17,636 nucleotides of DNA, taken from NCBI GenBank assembly GCA_004551905.1, contig SFPL01000040.1, positions 1 through 17,636 of the forward strand, given 5' to 3'. Positions 6,444 through 13,780 of the stretch are shown piece by piece. The notes below the pieces were generated by a model. It saw only the letters and a list, made by a program, of their open reading frames with translations, was not told where the DNA came from and made no database searches. Origin of the DNA: Lentisphaeraceae bacterium. Its GTDB lineage: Bacteria; Verrucomicrobiota; Kiritimatiellia; RFP12; UBA1067. Position numbers and translations under genes: made by a program. The first letter of the stretch is position 1. Each line of letters opens with the position of its first letter.

Positions 6444-6648
6444 AAACGCAATCCGCCCTCGCCGTCGCGGCGTCCTAAGCCCTAACGTGCGCGGCTCCTA
6501 CAAGGACCACATGCGTTTTCGCCCGCGCGTCTGGGGCGAGGTCTCCTTTGGCTCCGAGGATTCCGGGAAGTTCCGCAACCCCGGCGACTCTTACGAGACC
6601 TGCAAGCCCAGCTACTTCGTCCGCTGGCAGGTCGCGTTCAAGTTCTGA
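6440..6648 (+). pseudogene. Decayed outer-membrane beta-barrel protein gene (start and tail only)
   Basis: The ATG at 6440 overlaps the serS stop and encodes MKTQSALAVAAS before a TAA at 6476-6478; this resembles the first half of a signal peptide. In another frame, from about 6487 to the TGA at 6646-6648, the sequence reads like the end of a real protein (HMRFRPRVWGEVSFGSEDSG, then SYFVRWQVAFKF and stop). The tail alternates hydrophobic and polar residues and ends in Phe, as in the beta-signal recognised by the BAM machinery. The two pieces are 10 bp apart and two frames off, so a large internal deletion joined them. The parent family cannot be told from what remains. An alternative is chance coding in a short spacer, but the natural C-terminus argues against that. 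Confidence 0.5.
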
Positions 6649-6664
6649 TCCGCGCGTCCGTCCG

Positions 6665-9067
6665 ATGGCTTTTCCCGTTGAAGAGAAGATCGACGAGATC
6701 GCCGCGGCCCTGGCGGCCAACCGCAGCGTCGTTCTCACCGCGCCACCGGGAAGCGGCAAGACTACCTGCGTTGCGCCGGCGCTTCTCGACGCGCCCTGGC
6801 TCGCCGGCCGCAAGATCGTCATGCTCGAGCCGCGGCGCCTCGCCGCACGCGGCTGCGCCGCCTACATCGCGCATCGACGCAGCGAAGCGGTGGGCGAGAC
6901 CGTCGGCTACCAGGTGCGGCTGGAGCGCAAGGTCTCCGCGCGCACACGGCTGGAGATCGTGACCGAGGGCCTGCTCGCGCAGCGCATCCTCTCCGACCCG
7001 GAGCTTTCCGACACCGGGCTCGTCATCTTCGACGAGTTCCACGAGCGCTCGCTCGCCTGCGACCTCGCCTTCGCGCTCGCGCTCGAGGTGCGACGCGCGC
7101 TCAGACCGGACCTCAGAATCCTCGTTATGTCCGCCACGCTTGACGCGGACTCTGTCGCCGCCCACCTCGGCGACGCGGCGACGGTGCGCGCCGAGGGGCG
7201 GATGTATCCGGTCGACGTGCGCTACCTCGGCGCGGTGTCGGTGGCCGCCGCGGTCGGCCGCGCGCTCGCGGAGACCGACGGCGACGTCCTCTGCTTCCTG
7301 CCCGGCGAAGGCGAGATCCGCCGCGCCGTAGAGTCCGTCCGCGCCGTTGCGCCGTCCGCCGCAGTGCTGCCGCTCCATGGCTCGCTGCCGAAGGAGGAGC
7401 AGGACCGCGTGTTCGCGCGCGGCGGTCCGCGCAAGGTGGTGCTGTCGACTTCCATCGCCGAGACCTCGCTCACGCTCGAGGGCGTGACGGCGGTGGTCGA
7501 CTCCGGGCTTATGCGCGTACCCCGCTTCTCGCCCGGCACCGGCATGACTGGTCTCGTCACCCTGAACGTCACTCGCGACCGCGCCGAACAGCGCCGCGGG
7601 CGCGCCGGCCGTGTCCGCGCCGGCGTCTGCTACCGGCTCTGGACCGAGGCGGAGAACCCGTCGCATCCGGCGAAGGCGATGCCGGAGATCCTCGACGCCG
7701 ACCTCGCGCCGCTCGTGATGTCCTCGATTTCCTGGGGTGCGCTGCGCCGCGAAGACCTGCCCTGGATGACGCCTCCGCCTGCGGCGGCGTGGGACGCGGC
7801 GCTCGCGCTCCTCAAGCAGCTCGGCGCCGTCGGCGCGGACGGACGACTCACCGGGAAGGGCGAGCGGATGGCGCACCTCGCCATGCACCCGCGCCTCGCG
7901 TCGATGGCGGTCGAGAGCGGCGGGGACGACACCGCCTGCATCCTCGCGGCGATTGTCGAGGAAGGCGCGCGCACACGCGAGACCGACATCCGCCGGGTGA
8001 TGGACGAGGTGCGCGAGACGCCGAAAAACCCGTATTCGCGCCGCGTCCTCGAGTTGGCGCGGCGCTTTGCCTCCGCCTGCCGCGGCCGCGGCGGACGTGT
8101 CCGCGCGCTTTCCGAGGGCGCGATGCTCGCTTTCGCCTATCCCGACCGTGTCGCCCGCGGACGCGGCAACGGTGGCTTCAGGATGGTCTCCGGTCGCGGC
8201 GCTTTCCTCGACGACGGCGACCCGCTTGCGCGTTCGCCGTTCCTCGTCTGCTGCGAGCTTGACGACCGCCCCGGCGACGCCAAGGTTTTTCTCGCCTGCC
8301 CGATTTCCGAAACCGAGGTCGAGGAGCTGTTCGCGGACTCGATTATCGAGGCGCCGTGCTGCGAATGGGACCGCCGCGCGGAAAGGGTGCGGTGTGTGGT
8401 CCAGCGCCGCCTCGGCGCGGTCACGCTCGGCGAGCGCCAGGTGGCGGACGCGGAGCCGGAGAAAGTCGCCGCCACGCTGGTCGAAGGCGTGCGGCAGAAA
8501 GGCGTCGGCAACCTGCCGACGTGGACGCGTGAGAGCCGTGCGCTCCGCTCCCGTGTGAATTTCCTCGCGCGGACGATGCCCGCGGATAGCGGCTGGCCGG
8601 AAATCACCGACGCGGCGATCCTCGCCGCGCTGCCCGGGTTCGTCGGCGGAATGACGAAGTGGCAGGACCTTGAGCGGCTCGACCTCGCCGCGGTGGTGGA
8701 GTCGGTCCTCGCCGCGGCCGGACGCTCGCGGCGGGAGCTCGACTGCCTCGCCCCGGCGCGGATGGAGGTGCCGAGCGGCTCGAAGGTGGCGATTGACTAC
8801 GAAGGGGACGAGCCGACGGCCTCGGTGAAGCTGCAGGAGTGCTTCGGGCTCATGTCCACGCCGACGGTGGCGGGCGGCAGGGCACCGGTGGTGATGACGC
8901 TCCTGAGTCCGGCGATGCGCCCGATTCAGGTCACCAAGGACCTCGCCGGCTTTTGGACCGGCGCCTACCAGCTCGTCCGCAAGGACATGCGCGGCCGCTA
9001 CCCCAAGCACAACTGGCCCGAGGATCCGCTCTCCGCCGTCGCCTCCCGCCGCACCCTCAAGCGCTGA
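6665..9067 (+). CDS. hrpB: ATP-dependent helicase HrpB (DEAH-box family)
   Basis: The product is an 800-residue superfamily 2 RNA-helicase-like ATPase; HrpB lengths of about 800-840 are usual and its cellular job is poorly defined. Walker A is TAPPGSGKTT (25-34), motif II is DEFH (123-126), motif III is MSATLD near 156, and motif VI is QRRGRAGR near 305. Then come the winged-helix/HA2-like region and the HrpB-specific C-terminal domain, with IDYEGDEP, KLQECFGLMSTP, PIQVTKDLAGFW and RYPKHNWPEDP near the end. The frame is open further upstream, but the residues before 6665 resemble no HrpB. The ATG at 6665 puts Walker A at the expected distance. No clear ribosome-binding site is seen. It starts 16 bp after the outer-membrane remnant. 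Confidence 0.93.
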   Translation: MAFPVEEKIDEIAAALAANRSVVLTAPPGSGKTTCVAPALLDAPWLAGRKIVMLEPRRLAARGCAAYIAHRRSEAVGETVGYQVRLERKVSARTRLEIVTEGLLAQRILSDPELSDTGLVIFDEFHERSLACDLAFALALEVRRALRPDLRILVMSATLDADSVAAHLGDAATVRAEGRMYPVDVRYLGAVSVAAAVGRALAETDGDVLCFLPGEGEIRRAVESVRAVAPSAAVLPLHGSLPKEEQDRVFARGGPRKVVLSTSIAETSLTLEGVTAVVDSGLMRVPRFSPGTGMTGLVTLNVTRDRAEQRRGRAGRVRAGVCYRLWTEAENPSHPAKAMPEILDADLAPLVMSSISWGALRREDLPWMTPPPAAAWDAALALLKQLGAVGADGRLTGKGERMAHLAMHPRLASMAVESGGDDTACILAAIVEEGARTRETDIRRVMDEVRETPKNPYSRRVLELARRFASACRGRGGRVRALSEGAMLAFAYPDRVARGRGNGGFRMVSGRGAFLDDGDPLARSPFLVCCELDDRPGDAKVFLACPISETEVEELFADSIIEAPCCEWDRRAERVRCVVQRRLGAVTLGERQVADAEPEKVAATLVEGVRQKGVGNLPTWTRESRALRSRVNFLARTMPADSGWPEITDAAILAALPGFVGGMTKWQDLERLDLAAVVESVLAAAGRSRRELDCLAPARMEVPSGSKVAIDYEGDEPTASVKLQECFGLMSTPTVAGGRAPVVMTLLSPAMRPIQVTKDLAGFWTGAYQLVRKDMRGRYPKHNWPEDPLSAVASRRTLKR

Positions 9068-9074
9068 ATTCTAA

Positions 9075-9115
9075 CTGGGGGACACCCCCAGACCCCCGGA
9101 CACGGAAAACACGGA
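9075..9115. repeat. Left arm of 41-bp imperfect inverted repeat bounding the intergenic composite
   Basis: It starts with the hairpin CTGGGGG ACA CCCCCAG (9075-9091), then ACCCCCGGACACGGAAA. It matches the reverse complement of 9815-9855 at 36 of 41 positions by my hand alignment. Confidence 0.8.
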
Positions 9116-9117
9116 AG

Positions 9118-9239
9118 CGCGGCGGCAAGGCAGCTGCGCTTCGCGCATCGAAAGCGGCGCGGCGATCCTCGCCGGCAAACAAGTTTGCGCGAGGCCGCCG
9201 CGCCGCCTTCGACCCTTCGGGTTCTGCCTTGCCGCCGCG
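9118..9239. repeat. Large nested hairpin, left module
   Basis: CGCGGCGGCAAGGCA (9118-9132) is the exact reverse complement of 9225-9239. Inside it, CGAAAGCGGCGCGGCG pairs with CGCCGCGCCGCCTTCG with one mismatch. Innermost, CCTCGCCGGCAAAC faces GTTTGCGCGAGG. The whole could fold as one roughly 120-nt imperfect stem in DNA or RNA. Confidence 0.8.
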
Positions 9240-9330
9240 ACCACGGAAGTTTTCTCGATGTCACGGAAATGCTCCGCCTCCCACTCGACCAGACGGTCCT
9301 AGACTTGATTGCTGACACTAATGTAACTGC

Positions 9331-9365
9331 CAGCAACCAGTAGCCAGTGTTCAGCAACCAGTAAA
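9331..9365. repeat. Five heptads of the CAACCAG family
   Basis: From 9331 the sequence reads in 7-base steps (cagcaac, cagtagc, cagtgtt, cagcaac, cagtaaa). It is the same family, in another phase, as the heptads at 2287-2321. Confidence 0.75.
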
Positions 9366-9372
9366 GAGGACG

Positions 9373-9590
9373 ATTCGTCCATACTATTGGAAGCTGAATA
9401 TTGGTTGTTGGCTGCTGAACACCAACCATTGTAGCGGCCAACAACCAGCAGCCAACATTCAGCTTCCAGTGAGATGAGGAAGATCCGTCCGTATTACTGG
9501 CTGCTGAATACTGGTTGCTGGTTGCTGAACACTAACCATTGTAGCGGCCAACAACCAGCAGCCAACATTCAGCTTCCAGTGGGATGCTGC
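9373..9590. repeat. Two tandem 110-bp units with internal inverted repeats
   Basis: The segment 9424-9471 recurs exactly at 9534-9581 (48 identical bases, offset 110). The flanking halves are similar but diverged. Within unit 1, GGAAGCTGAAT (9389-9399) is the exact reverse complement of 9457-9467. Both halves of each unit follow a 7-base rhythm related to CAACCAG and its complement. Confidence 0.85.
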
Positions 9591-9658
9591 ATAAGTTCAT
9601 GTCCGGTCGAGCATGGTGCGGAGCCTTTCCGTGTGCTCGACCACTTTTCCGTGTTGGC

Positions 9659-9811
9659 GCGCGGTCGAAAGCCCGAAGGGCGACGCGAAGCAGTCGGTGC
9701 GCCTGAACGCTGGCAACCCTAGAGCCGTGCCGAGGCAATCCGCGGCAAAGTGCGTTCAAAGGCGCGACCGGCGGCTACGCGCCAATCGCGCCTGCGCGAT
9801 TTCGACCGCGC
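9659..9811. repeat. Large nested hairpin, right module
   Basis: GCGCGGTCGAAA (9659-9670) is the exact reverse complement of 9800-9811. Inside, GCGCCTGAACGC (near 9699-9710) faces GCGTTCAAAGGCGC (9752-9765). The module is oriented opposite to the left one, and both are flanked by CACGGAA-type words. Confidence 0.75.
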
Positions 9812-9814
9812 ACC

Positions 9815-9855
9815 TCCGTGGTTTCCGTGTTCGGGGGTCCGGGGGAGTCCCCCGG
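9815..9855. repeat. Right arm of 41-bp imperfect inverted repeat
   Basis: It ends with the hairpin CCGGGGG AGT CCCCCGG (9839-9855) and is the inverted partner of 9075-9115 (36 of 41 by hand). Together the arms enclose about 781 bp. Confidence 0.8.
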
Positions 9856-9860
9856 CGAGC

Positions 9861-9874
9861 CACGAACCACGAAA
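9861..9874. repeat. Two CACGAAC-type heptads upstream of rnfA
   Basis: CACGAAC (9861-9867) is followed directly by CACGAAA (9868-9874), just before the rnfA -10 element. This is the same word that is repeated three times before the hydG promoter. Confidence 0.75.
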
Positions 9875-9877
9875 TTA

Positions 9878-9889
9878 TGGTATAATACC
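9878..9889 (+). promoter_or_regulatory. Extended -10 promoter of the rnf operon
   Basis: TGG TATAAT ACC with the hexamer at 9881-9886. Transcription is predicted to begin near 9893, one base before the rnfA ATG at 9894, so the message would be essentially leaderless; no Shine-Dalgarno sequence is present. No -35 consensus is visible. Confidence 0.7.
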
Positions 9890-9893
9890 GCCC

Positions 9894-10481
9894 ATGAGCT
9901 ATTATTTGATGATTCTCGTTGGCGCCGTGCTGGTGAACAACTTCGTCCTCAGCCGGTTTCTTGGGTGCTGCCCCTTCCTCGGGGTCTCGAAGAAGACCGA
10001 GACCGCGCTGGGAATGTCGGGCGCGGTGGTGTTCGTGATGACGACGGCCTCGGCCGTTGCCTGGGCGATCGACCACTGGCTGCTGCAGCCGTTCGGCCTT
10101 GGCTACATCCACACCCTCGCGTTCATCTTGGTGATCGCCTCGCTGGTGCAGTTCATCGACATTGCGATGAAGCGCTTCCTGCCGCCGCTCCACGCGGCGC
10201 TCGGCATCTTCCTGCCGCTCATCACCACCAACTGCGCCGTCCTCGGCGCGGCAGAGATCAACTGCAAGCAGGGGACAGGCTTCTTCGAGTCGGTCTTCTT
10301 CTCCTTCTCCGCCGCCGTCGGCTTCGGCTTCGCGCTCGTCATCTTCTCCGGCATCCGCGAGAAGCTCGCCTACGCCGATCCGCCGCGGTGCTTCCGCGGC
10401 ATGGCGATCGCGCTCGTCACCGGCGGTCTCCTGAGCCTCGCGTTCATGGGCTTCTCTGGCCTCGTGCAGCTCCCCTACTAA
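9894..10481 (+). CDS. rnfA: Rnf complex membrane subunit RnfA
   Basis: RnfA is an integral membrane subunit of the Rnf complex (ferredoxin:NAD+ oxidoreductase, H+ or Na+ translocating). The 195-residue product has about six hydrophobic segments. Its family signatures are LVNNFVLSRFLGCCPFLGVS near the N-terminus and LITTNCAVLGAAEIN in the middle. Cys25/Cys26 and Cys114 lie in the two half-helix loops where RnfA and its paralogue RnfE jointly hold a membrane [2Fe-2S] cluster. The ATG at 9894 follows the -10 box so closely that the message is predicted leaderless. It is the first gene of the rnf operon. The gap to rnfB (58 bp) contains an 8-bp-phased repeat. Confidence 0.95.
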   Translation: MSYYLMILVGAVLVNNFVLSRFLGCCPFLGVSKKTETALGMSGAVVFVMTTASAVAWAIDHWLLQPFGLGYIHTLAFILVIASLVQFIDIAMKRFLPPLHAALGIFLPLITTNCAVLGAAEINCKQGTGFFESVFFSFSAAVGFGFALVIFSGIREKLAYADPPRCFRGMAIALVTGGLLSLAFMGFSGLVQLPY

Positions 10482-10485
10482 AATC

Positions 10486-10513
10486 CCAGTCTCCTGGAAA
10501 CCTAGGATCCTAG
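10486..10513. repeat. 8-bp-phased CCAG/CTGG/CTAG/CTAG repeat between rnfA and rnfB
   Basis: CCAG at 10486, CTGG at 10494, CTAG at 10502 and CTAG at 10510 are each exactly 8 bases apart, the same spacing as the four CTAG sites at 2377-2404. Confidence 0.75.
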
Positions 10514-10539
10514 ACACCTCGAAAAGGACAAACAGCCAT

Positions 10540-11349
10540 ATGACCATCGCAATTGCAGTCATCGCCGGAGTGGGGCTGGTCGCGGCCGTCGCGCTCGCCG
10601 TGGCGGACCGTTACCTCAGCGTCAAGGAGGATCCGCGCATCGGCATGGTGACGGCCGCGCTCCCCGGCGCAAACTGCGGCGGCTGCGGCTTCGCGGGCTG
10701 CGACGGCTACGCGCGCGCGCTCGTCGCGGGGACCGCGCCCAACGGCGCCTGCGCGGCCGGCGGCGACGCCTGCGCGAAGGAGATCGCGAAGATCCTCGGC
10801 GTGGAGGCGACGGCGACCGAGCGTCGCGTCGCGCTCGTCAAGTGCTGCGGCACGCGCTCCGAGGCGATCCGCGTCGGCGACTACAACGGCATCTGCGACT
10901 GCAACGTAGCGGCGTCCACGGCTGGCGGCGACAAGGGCTGCCGCTACGGGTGCCTCGGCTACGGCGCGTGCGCGAACGTCTGCCCCAAGGGCGCGATCTC
11001 GATCCACGACGGCCTCGCCAAGGTGGACAAGCGCCTCTGCATCGGCTGCGGCAAGTGCGTGACCGCGTGCCCGAAGCACATCATCGAGCTCGTCCCCGCG
11101 TCGGCGACGATCCACGTCCTTTGCGCCAATCCCGACAAGGGCCCGGCGGTGCGCAAGGTCTGCGGCGTCGGCTGCATGGGCTGCCATCTCTGTGAGAAGA
11201 ACTCCGGCGGCAAGGAGGCCGGGCACTTCGAGTTCCAGGGCTTCCTCGCCAAGGTCAACTACGCGAACCCGCCGGACGACGAGCAGATAGTCGCCAAATG
11301 CCCGGCCAAGTGCATGTCGGTCGACCCCCACTTCGAAACCGGACACTGA
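10540..11349 (+). CDS. rnfB: Rnf complex iron-sulfur subunit RnfB
   Basis: RnfB is a membrane-anchored iron-sulfur subunit that carries electrons from ferredoxin into the complex. The 269 residues comprise one N-terminal membrane helix (about 2-23), then the RnfB four-Cys domain (NCGGCGFAGC at about 45-54, plus a fourth Cys in NGAC). Two ferredoxin-type [4Fe-4S] motifs follow (CLGYGACANVCPKGAI and CIGCGKCVTACPKHII). A further C-terminal set of cysteines (CGVGCMGCHLC and CPAKCM) suggests an additional cluster. AAAAGGA precedes the ATG. rnfC starts 6 bp after the stop. Confidence 0.95.
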   Translation: MTIAIAVIAGVGLVAAVALAVADRYLSVKEDPRIGMVTAALPGANCGGCGFAGCDGYARALVAGTAPNGACAAGGDACAKEIAKILGVEATATERRVALVKCCGTRSEAIRVGDYNGICDCNVAASTAGGDKGCRYGCLGYGACANVCPKGAISIHDGLAKVDKRLCIGCGKCVTACPKHIIELVPASATIHVLCANPDKGPAVRKVCGVGCMGCHLCEKNSGGKEAGHFEFQGFLAKVNYANPPDDEQIVAKCPAKCMSVDPHFETGH

Positions 11350-11355
11350 TCAACC

Positions 11356-12762
11356 ATGAAGACAGTCAAGAGCAACTTCAAGTTCAAGGGCGGGGTCCAC
11401 CCCGACTACAACAAGGAACTCGCGCGCGGCAAGGCGATCGAGCGGATGCCGGTTCCGGCGGAGCTGGTCGTCTCGATGAGCCAGCACCTCGGCGCGCCGG
11501 CGAAGTGCCTGGTGAAAGCCGGCGACTTCGTGACGCGCGGCCAGCTCATCGGCGAAAAGAACGGCTTCATCTCGGTGTGCGTGCGAGCCCCGGCCGCAGG
11601 CATGGTGAAGGCGGTGGAGAAGCGTCTGGGACCCGCCGGCGGCATGGCTGACGCGGTGATTCTGGATACCACTCAGCCCCCACCACCTCCCAATCCTATT
11701 AATCCTGTCAAAACCCCATCCCCCATCCTTCCTCCGCTCGACTGGAAGACGGCTTCGCGCGAAGAACTGCTCAGCCGAGTCGAGCAGGCGGGCATCTGCG
11801 GCATGGGCGGCGCCGGCTTCCCGACCGCCGTCAAGCTCAACCCGCCGCCGACCAAGCGCTGCGAGTATCTGGTCCTGAACGGCGCGGAGTGCGAGCCGTA
11901 CCTGACCGCCGACTTCCGCGTTATGCTCGAGCGCGCCGACCGCATCCGCCTCGGCGTCGAGATCATGCGCAAGGTCCTGGGCGGGCCGGCGGTGAGGATC
12001 GCCATCGAGGCGAACAAGCCGGAGGCGATCGCGGCGATGGAGAAGGCGTTTGCGGACATCGAGGGCAACGTCGAGATTGTAGTCCTCCCCGTGCTTTATC
12101 CACAGGGAAGCGAGAAGCACCAGATCTACGCGACGGTTGGGCGCGTCGTCCCAGAGCCGCCGGCGCTGCCGATCGACGTCGGGTGCGTGGTGGAGAACGT
12201 CGGCACCGCCGCCGCGATAGCCGATGCCGTGGAGAAGGGCGAGCCGCTTCTCGAGCGCGTGACGACGGTGAGTGGCGACGCGGTGGCGGAGCCGAAGAAC
12301 GTGCTGGCACCGAGCGGCACCAAGTACTCGGACCTCGTCGCGTTCTGCGGCGGTGAGAAGGAGCCGCCGGCCAAGGTGATTTCCGGCGGCACGATGATGG
12401 GCTTCGCCGTCTCGAGCCTGGAGATCGCGACCACGAAGACGACCTCCGGGCTGCTGCTCCTCTCGAAGCGCCGCGTCTTCCAGTACGCGTCGGGCGCGTG
12501 CATCGGCTGCGGCCGGTGCGTCCGCGCCTGCCCGATGAACCTCAACCCCGCGCTCATCTCGCGGGTCGTGGACGCGAACGACATCAAGGCGGCGGAGGAC
12601 GCGCACGTGATGGACTGCATCGAATGCGGCGCGTGCAGCTTCGGCTGCCCGGCCTACCGCACCATCACCCAGAGCTGCCGCCGCGCGAAGAACTCGATCC
12701 GCGCCCGCATCGCCGCCGAGAAGGCCAAGGCCGCCGCCGCGGCCGCAAAGGAGGCTAAATGA
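11356..12762 (+). CDS. rnfC: Rnf complex NADH-binding subunit RnfC
   Basis: RnfC is the peripheral subunit that binds NADH/FMN and exchanges electrons with the iron-sulfur subunits. The 468 residues comprise an N-terminal domain starting at FKGGVHP, a linker, the glycine-rich nucleotide-binding region (GICGMGGAGFPTAVKL near 146-161, then LNGAECEPYLTAD), an SLBB-like region, and two C-terminal [4Fe-4S] motifs (CIGCGRCVRACP and CIECGACSFGCP). Residues about 105-127 are a Pro-rich linker (TTQPPPPPNPINP) whose codons end in A or T far more often than the rest of the gene. The weak start region lies 6 bp after rnfB, suggesting translational coupling. The end overlaps rnfD by 4 bp (ATGA). Confidence 0.95.
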   Translation: MKTVKSNFKFKGGVHPDYNKELARGKAIERMPVPAELVVSMSQHLGAPAKCLVKAGDFVTRGQLIGEKNGFISVCVRAPAAGMVKAVEKRLGPAGGMADAVILDTTQPPPPPNPINPVKTPSPILPPLDWKTASREELLSRVEQAGICGMGGAGFPTAVKLNPPPTKRCEYLVLNGAECEPYLTADFRVMLERADRIRLGVEIMRKVLGGPAVRIAIEANKPEAIAAMEKAFADIEGNVEIVVLPVLYPQGSEKHQIYATVGRVVPEPPALPIDVGCVVENVGTAAAIADAVEKGEPLLERVTTVSGDAVAEPKNVLAPSGTKYSDLVAFCGGEKEPPAKVISGGTMMGFAVSSLEIATTKTTSGLLLLSKRRVFQYASGACIGCGRCVRACPMNLNPALISRVVDANDIKAAEDAHVMDCIECGACSFGCPAYRTITQSCRRAKNSIRARIAAEKAKAAAAAAKEAK

Positions 12763-13763
12763 AACCGAAGGAAACAGCGGAACACTACATACTGAGCTCG
12801 TCGCCGCACGCGCACGGGCGCGCGAGCGTATCGCGGATTATGCTCGACGTGATCATCGCGCTCCTGCCGACGACTGCCGCAGGCATCTGGTTCTTCGGGA
12901 TGCCGGCGGTCTGGACGATCGCGACCTGCGTCTCGACCTGCATCGTCACGGAGGCGCTGTGCCGGCTTGCGATGAAGCGCGAGAACACCATCGGCGACCT
13001 CTCGGCCGTCGTGACTGGACTCCTCCTCGCGCTCAACCTGCCGGCGGGGCTGCCGCTCTGGATGGCGGTCGTTGGCTCGGTGTTCGCGATCGGCGTCGCC
13101 AAGCAGGTGTTCGGCGGGATCGGGATGAACCCGTTCAACCCCGCGCTTGCCGCGCGCGCGTTCATGCTCATCTCCTTCACCGGTCCGATGACCACCTGGC
13201 TCAAGCCGTTCTGGTGGAAGACGCCCGAGGCGATGACGACCGCGACGCCGCTCGCCGTGATGAAGACCTGGTTCGGCGCCGAGGCGATGTCGTCCGCGAC
13301 GCCCCACGGTCTCTGCAACGCGGCCTGCAAGGGCGTGCCCGGCCTCTGGGACATGGCGGTCGGCAACATCCCCGGCTGCATCGGCGAGGTCTCGGCGATT
13401 GCGCTTGCCATCGGCGCGGCGTACCTTCTCTTCCGCAAGGTCATCACCTGGCACATCCCGGTCGCCTTCATCGCGACAGTGTTCGTCTATTCGCTGATCG
13501 CGGGCGGCGCGCCGGCGACGATGCAGGTCCTCACTGGCGGCGTGCTGATCGGCGCGTGCTTCATGGCAACGGACTACGTCACGAGCCCGATCACCGCCAA
13601 GGGCAAGCTGATCTTCGGCTGCGGCTGCGGACTCGTCTGCATGCTCATCCGCCAGTTCGGCTCCTATCCCGAGGGCTGCTCGTTCGCGATCCTGATCATG
13701 AACGCAGTCTGTCCCCTCATCAACCGCTGGACCCAGCCGAAGCCGTTTGGCGCGAAGAAGTGA
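12759..13763 (+). CDS. rnfD: Rnf complex membrane flavoprotein subunit RnfD
   Basis: RnfD is an integral membrane subunit with covalently bound FMN in the electron path across the membrane. The 334 residues begin with SSSPHAHGRASVSRIMLDVI, typical of the family, followed by several membrane segments. TTATPLAV has Thr163 at the usual FMN-attachment position. GGIGMNPFNPALAARAF and FMATDYVTSPITAKGKL are conserved family stretches. The start is well supported by AAGGAGG inside the end of rnfC and the 4-bp ATGA overlap, so the two are translationally coupled. The stop is 17 bp before rnfG. Confidence 0.95.
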   Translation: MKPKETAEHYILSSSPHAHGRASVSRIMLDVIIALLPTTAAGIWFFGMPAVWTIATCVSTCIVTEALCRLAMKRENTIGDLSAVVTGLLLALNLPAGLPLWMAVVGSVFAIGVAKQVFGGIGMNPFNPALAARAFMLISFTGPMTTWLKPFWWKTPEAMTTATPLAVMKTWFGAEAMSSATPHGLCNAACKGVPGLWDMAVGNIPGCIGEVSAIALAIGAAYLLFRKVITWHIPVAFIATVFVYSLIAGGAPATMQVLTGGVLIGACFMATDYVTSPITAKGKLIFGCGCGLVCMLIRQFGSYPEGCSFAILIMNAVCPLINRWTQPKPFGAKK

Positions 13764-13780
13764 GAAAGGGGGCTTGAGAA

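Larger units (their letters stand above)
9068..9893. other. Gene-free 826-bp region filled with inverted and tandem repeats
   Basis: No convincing gene lies between hrpB and rnfA. In order the region holds: a hairpin-headed inverted end (9075-9115), a large nested hairpin (9118-9239), CACGGAA-containing spacer, five heptads (9331-9365), two 110-bp tandem units (about 9373-9590), a second CACGGAA-containing spacer in inverted orientation (about 9605-9655), a second nested hairpin (9659-9811), the opposite inverted end (9815-9855), two CACGAAC-type heptads, and the rnfA promoter. Confidence 0.8.

Noticed and set aside
6638..9010. 790-codon minus-strand open frame under hrpB
   Set aside because: It is antisense to a clear helicase gene with all its motifs; the composition is low-complexity Arg/Ala/Glu/His and no domain can be recognised.
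9474..9885. Short open frames in the hrpB-rnfA spacer
   Set aside because: They run through tandem and inverted repeats, lack ribosome-binding sites and read as repeat translations (WLLNTGCWLLNT type).
9068..9893. Insertion sequence with its own transposase in the spacer
   Set aside because: Despite inverted ends, no transposase-like frame or catalytic motif occurs; only a non-autonomous element could fit.
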